Positions 6,269 to 12,088 of a stretch of 12,689 nucleotides of DNA are shown here, in pieces. Both the position numbers and the translations under genes were made by a program. Origin of the DNA: Anaerolineae bacterium (GTDB taxonomy: Bacteria; Chloroflexota; Anaerolineae; B4-G1); the NCBI GenBank assembly GCA_016783285.1, contig JADHWW010000060.1:1-12689 (forward strand). Direction: 5' to 3'. How positions within the stretch are numbered: the stretch's first letter is position 1; each line of letters opens with the position of its first letter. The notes under the pieces were generated by a model. That model was not told where the DNA came from, did no database searches, and was given only the letters and a program-made list of their open reading frames with translations.

Positions 6269-7384
6269 TCAATAGTCTGCTGTCAGGCATCCTTCTCTCT
6301 GGTACCGCTGGAATAACTCACCCCAGGGGGTGTTGCGCCGCCAGTCCTCGTAGATGTGTTTCTCCTTCAACGGCCAGTGGACGTAGTCGTGGTTGAACTC
6401 GGATATGAAGATGGGGATAGCCACCAGCGGGGTCCGTAAGACGAGTCTCTGTAAGAACTTCGTCGGGCCGAACCACGCCATCCAGGCCAGGAAGCGGTGA
6501 AAGTTGTAGCCCACCTCAAAGCCCCAGTTCTCTCCTGACACGTCATCGCCCACTAACTCGATCTCGCGCATATCGCCCACCCCCAGACCGCGCTCGTGAG
6601 CCAGACGAATGTACTTGATGTTGAGCGGGTCAAAGCCCATCAACCTGGCGGCCACGGCGTCAATGGCCACCTGGTCGGCCGAGGCCAGGATGACGTTCTT
6701 GATCTCTGGCTTCATAGTGCGTGGTCCAGGACCGTTGCCGGCCGTCGTGCCATCCATCGTGGCAAACATGCCTGGATGGATTTCTCTCTGGATTGCCAGC
6801 AGGTCTACCAGTGTCTCGTGAATCCAGGTGTGGGTATAATGCCGGTAGGAACTGAGCAACCCGCCAAAGGCATTCTTTATTGCTCCGGTGGTTGTGGTGT
6901 ACATGTGGCATTTAGCCGTCGGCAGATGGATGATGTTTTTGCCAAAGAAATAGTCGGGGAGGTGGATACCCTTGGGGTAGACGTGATCCAGGGCCATCAT
7001 CCGAGCCTGGGGCCGATAGGGCACCCAGGTCATGTCCTCATTTCTGAAGTTGTACAACACCGGGATGTTGTAGTGCTGAAGAATCGGTACATAACCATTC
7101 AGGTCTTCACCTTTGAAGGCGTTGGTGACCACTGTTTGGTTTTGTACACACACCAGGTCGGTAAGGCCGGCCTGGCGCAAGGCCAGTATCGTGCCCTCTA
7201 GTTGCCAGGGGGGGGTGTTGGCACTGGGCATGGGGAAGTGCCACGAGATGTTGTCCTTGAGAATAGTAGTCACATTGGGGTCAAGCGCCTCTGCCCCCCC
7301 AGCCAGTTCAAACAATCGCTGGTAGTCTTGCAACACTGTGCCTGGCTGTGTGCGCAGCACGGCGACTTTGGCTCTGGTTGTCAT
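6269..7384 (-). CDS. DUF362-domain protein of unknown function
   Basis: A 371-residue cytoplasmic protein matching the DUF362 (COG2006) pattern: IIHLPTAKCHMYTTTTGAIKNAFGG at about 151-175 (key residues P156, K158, H160, G167, K170, G174-G175), then MDGTTAGNGPGPR at 210-222 and SADQVAIDAVAARLMGFDPL at 235-254. The biochemical role of the family is not established. Some members carry an added ferredoxin domain, but this one has only three scattered cysteines (79, 159, 366), so no cluster-binding motif is present. ATG 7384 (MTTRAKVAVLR) is chosen. The frame continues upstream to a GTG at 7466-7468, but that codon lies between the -35 and -10 of a good promoter and adds no family-like sequence. 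No clear Shine-Dalgarno precedes 7384. It is followed after 47 bases by the LysM gene. Confidence 0.82.
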   Translation of the reverse strand: MTTRAKVAVLRTQPGTVLQDYQRLFELAGGAEALDPNVTTILKDNISWHFPMPSANTPPWQLEGTILALRQAGLTDLVCVQNQTVVTNAFKGEDLNGYVPILQHYNIPVLYNFRNEDMTWVPYRPQARMMALDHVYPKGIHLPDYFFGKNIIHLPTAKCHMYTTTTGAIKNAFGGLLSSYRHYTHTWIHETLVDLLAIQREIHPGMFATMDGTTAGNGPGPRTMKPEIKNVILASADQVAIDAVAARLMGFDPLNIKYIRLAHERGLGVGDMREIELVGDDVSGENWGFEVGYNFHRFLAWMAWFGPTKFLQRLVLRTPLVAIPIFISEFNHDYVHWPLKEKHIYEDWRRNTPWGELFQRYQREGCLTADY

Positions 7385-7459
7385 CAGGATACCATTTCTT
7401 GAAGAAGTAGGTTCCCATAGTGAAACTACATAGTTCAGAGGGTGATGGCCGACAACATC

Positions 7460-7487
7460 ATGATACACAACTGTATGGTGCTGTCAA
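7460..7487 (-). promoter_or_regulatory. Sigma-70-like promoter for the DUF362 gene
   Basis: On the minus strand a perfect TTGACA (complement of 7482-7487) is followed after 16 bases by TATCAT (complement of 7460-7465, five of six consensus bases). Transcription would start near 7453 and leave a leader of about 69 bases before ATG 7384. The leader contains a small palindrome (AACTA-CA-TAGTT, 7424-7435). Confidence 0.75.
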
Positions 7488-7523
7488 GTCCTATGCGAAG
7501 GTGAAGTAGTGGGCTAGTGTAAT

Positions 7524-8990
7524 CTACGGGCTGCTGCGAGAGGAATTCGAATAATCCATCATCGCTTGTTCAATGAGCGGTGCAAGTTCACCCGTCGTAT
7601 CGAGGTCCAGGGCACGGATGAAAGGTTCCCGTGCTTCCTGGTACGCACCCTGAGCGGCCCGCAGCCGACCCAGGTGGTAATGGGCCAGGGCCAGCATCGG
7701 ATCAAGAGAGATGGCCCGCAGGAGGCTAGATTCCGCGGTATCGTAATCCCCGACCTGAAAAGCAACCCAGCCCCGCAGATCGTGAGCGTGGGCATCGTCG
7801 GGCGAGAGTCGTACCAACTCAGCTGCGGCCTCGACGCCCTGCTCCTCAGTGGTGATGTTGTGATCGAGGTAGAAGCGGGCTAGAACCCCCCACAGGGCAG
7901 GATCGTCAGGTTGGAGAGAGACGGCTTCTCGAAGCCAAATCTCCGCCGCTACGTAGCGCCCCTCAGCAGCCCAGGTCTGACCGATTTCGACACACGTGGC
8001 TGGGTTGGCGGGGTCCAGATCGTAGGCTGTCTCGTACTCGGCGCGAGCGGAGGAGAAGTCGCCCTGCCGGTCGTAATGTAATCCCAGGAAGATGTGGGCC
8101 ACAGGCGCATCGGGGGCCAGCGTGATGGCCTGCTGCAGGTGGGGCCAGGCCTCGTCTGGGCGGCCCATCTGGTCGAGCGCGTAGCCCAGGTAAGCGTGGG
8201 CATCAGGATAGTCGGGATTGTACGAGAGAGCCCGCTCGAACTGGTGCGCGGCCAGCACCCACTCTTGTGCCTCGAATAGGGTCCGGCCCAGAAGCGCGCT
8301 GGCGTAAGCGGGGTCATCCACTGCATCTGCTTCTCCGAACGCCATTAGCAGCCGATCCGCCAGGTCGGTCCGAGCAGAGAAGAGATGCTGGATGGCGGCG
8401 GGGTCATCGCCGAGCAACAGCGCCCCCAGCCGTTCGTGAGCCACGGGATCGGTGGAGTCGGCGTGCAGCAACGCCTGGTACTCGGCCCGCGCTGCGTCCC
8501 ACTCCCGCAGTTCGACGTAGGCGCGGGCGCGAGCGTGGCGGGCGGCATTGGCGTCGTCCGGGACTTTGGCGAGTTCAGTCGAACCGTCGGCGGGCGTGAG
8601 CGCCAACAGCCGTTGGGCGTGCTCGACGACGGCCGGCCAGTCGGCGCGGGCAGCGTAGATGGTCGTCCACAGCCGCTCCAAAGCGGCTTCCTCTGCGCCC
8701 AGTCGCTTGGCCTCGGCGACGGTGGAAAGCGCGTCGTCAGTGCGGCCCCACTCCAGGTAGACCTGGGCCAGCCGGAGGTGGGGAGCGGGATCGCCGGGCC
8801 GCAGGCGGGTGGCCTCCTGGTAGGCGGCGACGGCGGCGGTCCGCTCGACTCTGGTGGCGTGTTCGTCCCCTTGGCGCAGCAGGTCGAGATAGGTCATGTC
8901 GGCAGGACGCAGGATGAGGACGAGGCCCACGGCAAGGAGCACCAGGGTCGGGAGGGTGATGAATAGACGGCGTTCAGGCTTGTGGATCAC
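7524..8990 (-). CDS. Membrane-anchored TPR-repeat protein
   Basis: A 488-residue protein with a short Lys/Arg-rich N-terminus, one membrane segment at about 9-28 (LFITLPTLVLLAVGLVLIL), and tetratricopeptide repeats from about 35 to 475. Clear TPR units start near residues 66 (DPAPHLRLAQVYLEWGRTDDAL), 260, 294, 328, 362, 397 and 431, with the usual G-Y/A-P spacing. The 100-235 section is more degenerate. The repeat domain would lie outside the membrane, probably on the outer face, and act as a protein-binding scaffold; no enzymatic domain is present. Start codon GTG 8990 is preceded by no Shine-Dalgarno, but a consensus TATAAT lies 6 bases upstream, so translation is probably leaderless. It is divergent from etfB. 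139 bases separate its stop from the DUF362 ATG, and DUF362 has its own promoter. Confidence 0.85.
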   Translation of the reverse strand: MIHKPERRLFITLPTLVLLAVGLVLILRPADMTYLDLLRQGDEHATRVERTAAVAAYQEATRLRPGDPAPHLRLAQVYLEWGRTDDALSTVAEAKRLGAEEAALERLWTTIYAARADWPAVVEHAQRLLALTPADGSTELAKVPDDANAARHARARAYVELREWDAARAEYQALLHADSTDPVAHERLGALLLGDDPAAIQHLFSARTDLADRLLMAFGEADAVDDPAYASALLGRTLFEAQEWVLAAHQFERALSYNPDYPDAHAYLGYALDQMGRPDEAWPHLQQAITLAPDAPVAHIFLGLHYDRQGDFSSARAEYETAYDLDPANPATCVEIGQTWAAEGRYVAAEIWLREAVSLQPDDPALWGVLARFYLDHNITTEEQGVEAAAELVRLSPDDAHAHDLRGWVAFQVGDYDTAESSLLRAISLDPMLALAHYHLGRLRAAQGAYQEAREPFIRALDLDTTGELAPLIEQAMMDYSNSSRSSP

Positions 8991-8996
8991 GCGGCC

Positions 8997-9024
8997 ATTA
9001 TAATCCTAGATGGGAGAGAGGCAA
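8997..9024 (-). promoter_or_regulatory. Promoter of the TPR gene, probably producing a leaderless mRNA
   Basis: On the minus strand TTGCCT (complement of 9019-9024), a 16-base spacer and a perfect TATAAT (complement of 8997-9002) are followed by GGCCGC and then the GTG start. The expected transcription start, about 7 bases after the -10, falls on the G of GTG. Confidence 0.65.
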
Positions 9025-9040
9025 GGGAAGGGGCTAGGGG
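9012..9040 (+). repeat. Purine-rich G-run tract in the divergent promoter region
   Basis: G-runs at 9012-9014, 9025-9027, 9030-9033 and 9037-9040, with loops of 10, 2 and 3 bases, form a weak G-quadruplex pattern on the plus strand. The tract overlaps the -35 of the TPR promoter. It resembles the AGCAGGGG-type tracts at 2548-2637 and 3637-3664 in composition but not in exact unit. Confidence 0.5.
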
Positions 9041-9060
9041 CAAGGTGGACAATGGCCGAC

Positions 9061-9088
9061 TTGCGCGCTGGCGGCCTATGGCTATAAT
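9061..9088 (+). promoter_or_regulatory. Promoter of the etfBA operon
   Basis: A perfect TATAAT at 9083-9088 is preceded after 16 bases by TTGCGC at 9061-9066 (three to four consensus bases). The predicted start near 9095 leaves a leader of about 156 bases before etfB, most of which is occupied by the structured element at 9112-9226. Confidence 0.65.
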
Positions 9089-9111
9089 TATGAGTGCATT
9101 TTGTGCGTTAG

Positions 9112-9226
9112 AGTTCTCTCGGAAAAGGGTAGTAGCCCAACCGTGTTGGGCGTTGTCTGGCCCCAGACGGCCAATACGATTGGCCTGCTACCCGTCAAAA
9201 ACTACCCATTTGACTTTCCGAGAACT
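9112..9226 (+). ncRNA. Candidate structured leader RNA upstream of etfBA
   Basis: A nested set of compatible stems is visible. P1 (9112-9125 with 9215-9226) has 12 pairs with a 2-base bulge. P2 (9127-9134 with 9186-9193) has 8 pairs including one G.U. Inside P2 are three hairpins: 9136-9140/9146-9150, 9155-9159/9164-9168 and 9169-9175/9179-9185. Between P2 and the end of P1 is hairpin D (9194-9199/9209-9214). The G.U in P2 is an A.C mismatch on the other strand, which favours a plus-strand RNA. It begins about 17 bases after the predicted transcription start and ends 13 bases before the etfB ribosome binding site. I cannot match it to a riboswitch class from memory. It could be a cis-regulator, a small RNA, or a mobile inverted-repeat element. 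No U-tract terminator is present. Confidence 0.55.
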
Positions 9227-9250
9227 ATCACTAGATTAGGGAGGTGAATC

Positions 9251-10048
9251 TTGCACATAGTAGTATGTACCAAGCATACGCCCGACTCGGAAGCCAAAAT
9301 GTCGGTGGACGAAGCGGGCAATATCTCCTGGGGTGAGTCTCCACTGATCATCAATCCCTGGGATGAGTACGCCGTGGAGGAGGCATTACTGCTCCGCGAC
9401 AAGTACGGTGGAACGGTCACCGTCATCTCGATGGGGCCAGATGGGGCACTGGAAGCGCTCAAGCACGCCATCGCAATGGGCTGTGATGAGGTTATCCGCG
9501 TATGGGACGACGCCTGCGCTGGCTCCGATACCCTCGCCACCAGTTACGTGTTGGTCAAAGCCATTGAGAAGATGGGCGACGTGGACCTGGTTCTCTCCGG
9601 CAAATCGGCGATTGATGCCGAGACGTGGCAGACCGGTTCGGCTGTCGCCAGGCGGATGGGCTGTCCCTCGCTGATGTACGTGATCAAGATTGTCGAATTG
9701 GACCCCGATGGGAGGACCATCACTGTCGAACGGTTACTGGAGGAGGGGCGACAGGTGGTGTCGGCCCCACTCCCCGCCGTGGTTGGCACGACCAAGGGCA
9801 TCAATGAGCCGCGCTATACTTCCTTCATCGGCATCCGCAAAGCGGCCCGCATGGAGTATCCTCTCTGGACGCTGGCCGACGTCGGCGCGGAAGCCGACAA
9901 GGTGGGCGCAGCCGGCTCTGGCGTGCGCTGGCCGCAGGTCTTCGCGCCGCCGGTGCGCGAGGGCACAGCCGAAATTATCGAGGCCGAGACGGTCGAGGAG
10001 ACAGCACGACTTCTGGCCGAGAAACTGTTGACCGAGAAGGTGATCTAG
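9251..10048 (+). CDS. etfB: Electron transfer flavoprotein beta subunit
   Basis: A 265-residue cytoplasmic subunit that forms a heterodimer with EtfA and carries electrons between dehydrogenases and the quinone pool or other acceptors. It shows the EtfB core: MHIVVCTKHTPD start, INPWDEYAVEEAL at 34-46, GKSAIDAETWQTG at 117-129 (nucleotide-binding loop, replacing the common AIDGDTAQVGP form), and the C-terminal signature VERLLEEGRQVVSAPLPAVV at 159-178, followed by INEPRY at 184-189. The C-terminal 50 residues would wrap onto EtfA. Start TTG 9251 is chosen because GGAGG lies at 9240-9244, 6 bases before it, and the protein begins at the family N-terminus. The structured leader lies immediately upstream; the stop overlaps the etfA ribosome binding site. 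No acyl-CoA dehydrogenase or FixCX gene is adjacent. Confidence 0.93.
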   Translation: MHIVVCTKHTPDSEAKMSVDEAGNISWGESPLIINPWDEYAVEEALLLRDKYGGTVTVISMGPDGALEALKHAIAMGCDEVIRVWDDACAGSDTLATSYVLVKAIEKMGDVDLVLSGKSAIDAETWQTGSAVARRMGCPSLMYVIKIVELDPDGRTITVERLLEEGRQVVSAPLPAVVGTTKGINEPRYTSFIGIRKAARMEYPLWTLADVGAEADKVGAAGSGVRWPQVFAPPVREGTAEIIEAETVEETARLLAEKLLTEKVI

Positions 10049-10059
10049 GAGGCGATGCA

Positions 10060-11046
10060 ATGAGCAACGACATTTTTGTCTGGGTAGAACAGTTCAAGGG
10101 ACAGCCTGCAGCCGCTTCCTGGGAGGCCATCGGCGCGGCACGCCGATTGGCAGATGAACTGGGGGGCAGTGTGACCGCCTGCGTGTTTGGCGGGCAAGGG
10201 ATAGAAGCCCTGGCACACGAGGCCATCTCCTATGGGGCAGATACAGTCCTCCTGGCCGAAGACGCGACGCTGGCCGACTTCCGCGTCGAGCCGCAGGCCG
10301 CGTTGCTGGCCAAGGCGGTTGGCGAGGCCGAGCCCGCCGTTGTTCTCATCGGTGCGACCTTTCGCGGGCGCGAGTTGGGACCTGCATTGGCGGTGGAACT
10401 GGATACCGGCTGCATCGCCGACTGCACCGCGCTGGAGTTCGAGGACGGCCAACTGGTCGCCACGCGCCCCATCTACGCGGGCAAGTTACTCTCCAGGTGT
10501 GTCATTCCTGAGCGGCGACCGCAGATCTTCACCACCCGCGTGCGTGCTTTCCCCAAGCCGGAGCCTGATTCCGCGCGAAACGGCGAGGTGGTCCGGGTGG
10601 AGCCAGCTCTGGCCGAGGACGATATCCTTTCCAAGGTGACCGGGTTTCTGGAAACCGAGGGGGCCGTGAGCCTGGCCGACGCTGGCATAATCGTCTCTGG
10701 TGGGCGTGGTGTCGGCGGGCCGGAGGGCTTTGAGCCCGTGCGCGAACTGGCCCAGGTGCTGAGTGCTGCACTGGGGGCCTCTCGCGCCGCCGTGGACGCT
10801 GGCTGGATTCCCTACGAGCATCAGGTAGGTCAGACCGGCAAGACGGTCAGCCCGGATCTGTACGTCGCCTGCGGCATCTCAGGCGCGATCCAGCATCAGG
10901 CCGGTATGCGCACCAGCAAGGTCATCGTCGCCATCAACAAGGACCCCGAAGCGCCGATCTTCAAACTGGCGCACTACGGTATCGTCGGCGACCTGTTTAA
11001 GGTGGTGCCCGCACTTACGGTGGCCTTCAAGGAGAAACTCGGGTAG
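10060..11046 (+). CDS. etfA: Electron transfer flavoprotein alpha subunit
   Basis: A 328-residue FAD-binding partner of EtfB. The N-terminal domain (1-190) has the alpha/beta ETF fold. The C-terminal FAD domain (about 200-328) shows SGGRGVGGPEGF at 213-224, SRAAVDAGW at 241-249, HQVGQTGKTVSPDLYVACGI at 254-273, GAIQH at 275-279 and NKDPEAPIFKLAHYGIVGDL at 293-312, all near family consensus, so FAD binding should be intact. AGGAGG at 10047-10052, overlapping the etfB stop, lies 7 bases before ATG 10060; the two genes are separated by 11 bases and form one operon. No membrane segment is present. The 3' end is followed by a structured region and a strong hairpin. Confidence 0.95.
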   Translation: MSNDIFVWVEQFKGQPAAASWEAIGAARRLADELGGSVTACVFGGQGIEALAHEAISYGADTVLLAEDATLADFRVEPQAALLAKAVGEAEPAVVLIGATFRGRELGPALAVELDTGCIADCTALEFEDGQLVATRPIYAGKLLSRCVIPERRPQIFTTRVRAFPKPEPDSARNGEVVRVEPALAEDDILSKVTGFLETEGAVSLADAGIIVSGGRGVGGPEGFEPVRELAQVLSAALGASRAAVDAGWIPYEHQVGQTGKTVSPDLYVACGISGAIQHQAGMRTSKVIVAINKDPEAPIFKLAHYGIVGDLFKVVPALTVAFKEKLG

Positions 11047-11051
11047 AGACT

Positions 11052-11126
11052 GTTCGTAGCACGCACGAAAGTAGCACTTTGGGATGTTAGAGCGCCTACT
11101 ACGAACTTTGCCTGACCGTGTTCAGG
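11052..11126 (+). other. Structured 3' region of the etf operon
   Basis: GTTCGTAG (11052-11059) pairs perfectly with CTACGAAC (11099-11106), enclosing smaller stems such as AGTAG (11070-11074) with CTACT (11096-11100), which compete with it. A separate hairpin CCTGA-CCGTGT-TCAGG follows at 11111-11126 and shares its last bases with the terminator stem. Its loop and neighbours (ACCGTGTT) repeat the loop of the hairpin at 9136-9150 in the leader. No reading frame here looks coding. Confidence 0.45.
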
Positions 11127-11160
11127 ACCCCGTTTTCTGGCGGCAGAAGACGGGGTTCTG
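11123..11160 (+). terminator. Strong hairpin ending the etfBA transcript
   Basis: Arms 11123-11139 and 11144-11160 form 17 consecutive pairs with a GCGG tetraloop. The two wobbles (U11134.G11149 and G11126.U11157) are mismatches on the minus strand, so the structure is specific to plus-strand RNA. It lies 76 bases after the etfA stop. There is no U-tract after it, so it may be a factor-assisted terminator or a 3'-end stabiliser rather than a textbook intrinsic terminator. Confidence 0.7.
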
Positions 11161-11163
11161 TCA

Positions 11164-11191
11164 TTGTCGGATAGGCCGTTTGTGTTATAAT
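11164..11191 (+). promoter_or_regulatory. Extended -10 promoter for the DUF2085 gene
   Basis: TATAAT at 11186-11191 is preceded by TGT, matching the extended -10 TGnTATAAT. TTGTCG at 11164-11169 sits 16 bases upstream as -35 (four of six). The predicted start is near 11198, leaving about 40 bases of leader. The promoter begins 4 bases after the etf hairpin. Confidence 0.7.
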
Positions 11192-11238
11192 CAAATCTTA
11201 CGAAGGTTGGGCTGGGAACCTTCGCCAAGTCATCGCAA

Positions 11239-12030
11239 ATGGGCACACAAGACAACCCCGAACAGCCGGGCACGGCTGAAATACTGACCGAAGTGGAACG
11301 ACGGAGGGCACAGGCCAGGAGGATGAGCGAGGGACAGCGGCGGGCCGTCATCCTGGCCGACCGCTTCATCTTCTGGCTTTCCAGACATTGGTTGGCTATC
11401 CTCAACGTGCTGGCCTTACTCTACGTGGGCCTTCCTCTGCTGGCCCCGGTGCTGATGCACCTGGGAGCCAAAAGATCAGGGATGGCTATCTATACCATCT
11501 ACCGGCCGCTGTGCAATCAGTTGCCGCAACGGTCCTGGTTCCTGTTCGGCCCACAGTTCGCCTACACGCTCCCGGAGTTCGAAGCGTGGCTAGGGTCGGA
11601 TGCAATACCCGACCCGTTGACGTGGATATTCATCGGCAACGAGGCTATGGGATATAAGGTGGCCCTCTGCCAGAGGTGCATGGCCACCCACGGCGCGATT
11701 TTCCTCTTTGGGTTGTTTTATGTGTTGGGGCGGCGGCGCGTGCGCCCGCTCCCCTGGTGGGCCTACGTTGGCTTCGGGCTCGTGCCGATGGCACTGGATG
11801 GTGGCTATCAGGCGCTCTCCTATATACTGCCCCGTCTACATCAGTATTTTCCTACCTCGGTCCCCGCCTTCCATATCAGTCCCCACGAGACTACGCCGCT
11901 GATGCGCACTATCACCGGTGTGCTTTTCGGCCTGGCGACGGTCTGGCTGGCCTATCCTCTCATCCAAGAGGTGATGGACGAGTGCCACGAGACACTACAA
12001 CAGCGGTTTGGCTGGGGAATCAATGAATGA
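11239..12030 (+). CDS. DUF2085-family integral membrane protein
   Basis: A 263-residue membrane protein of unknown function. A charged N-terminal region (1-45) precedes hydrophobic segments at about 49-72, 148-164, 172-196 and 221-243. Family motifs are RPLCNQLPQRSW at 89-100 (the usual CHQ is CNQ here) and ALCQRCMATHG at 142-152, with a CxxC at 144-147 and DGGYQ at 187-191. The paired cysteine motifs suggest metal or redox chemistry in the family, but none has been shown. ATG 11239 is used; no Shine-Dalgarno precedes it. The next in-frame ATG (11323) has AGGAGG directly abutting it, too close to serve as a normal site. The gene ends in the CAATGA repeat and is followed closely by pgeF, probably on the same transcript. 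Confidence 0.8.
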   Translation: MGTQDNPEQPGTAEILTEVERRRAQARRMSEGQRRAVILADRFIFWLSRHWLAILNVLALLYVGLPLLAPVLMHLGAKRSGMAIYTIYRPLCNQLPQRSWFLFGPQFAYTLPEFEAWLGSDAIPDPLTWIFIGNEAMGYKVALCQRCMATHGAIFLFGLFYVLGRRRVRPLPWWAYVGFGLVPMALDGGYQALSYILPRLHQYFPTSVPAFHISPHETTPLMRTITGVLFGLATVWLAYPLIQEVMDECHETLQQRFGWGINE

Positions 12031-12088
12031 CCAATGACCAATGAAACAATGAACAATGAGCAATGAAACAATGAGCAATGAACAAATG
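12022..12088 (+). repeat. CAATGA-type short tandem repeat between DUF2085 and pgeF
   Basis: About nine degenerate 7-8 base units built on CAATGA, with C, A or G before it (for example ACCAATGA, AACAATGA, GCAATGA), fill the gap. They begin inside the last codons of DUF2085 (stop 12028-12030) and end at the pgeF start. ATGAGCAATGAA recurs at 12056 and 12071 with a 15-base period. No Shine-Dalgarno is present. Short heptamer-type repeats of this kind are known in some filamentous bacteria. Confidence 0.85.

Noticed and set aside
6596..7201. Plus-strand open frame (201 codons) opposite DUF362
   Set aside because: Antisense to a protein with clear DUF362 motifs and no independent evidence for translation.
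9112..9226. Reading the etf leader element as a miniature transposable element
   Set aside because: The ends are inverted repeats, but no target-site duplication is visible on the flanks and the inner stems pair with each other as an RNA would. Not fully excluded without a genome search.
8982..9239. Open frame of 85 codons covering the divergent promoter region and the leader RNA
   Set aside because: It overlaps both promoters and the stem elements, and its product has no resemblance to a protein family.
11084..11287. Open frame of 67 codons after etfA
   Set aside because: It includes the terminator hairpin and the extended -10 promoter and has no good ribosome binding site.
12022..12088. 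CRISPR-like array
   Set aside because: Units are 7-8 bases with no spacers; it is a simple tandem repeat.
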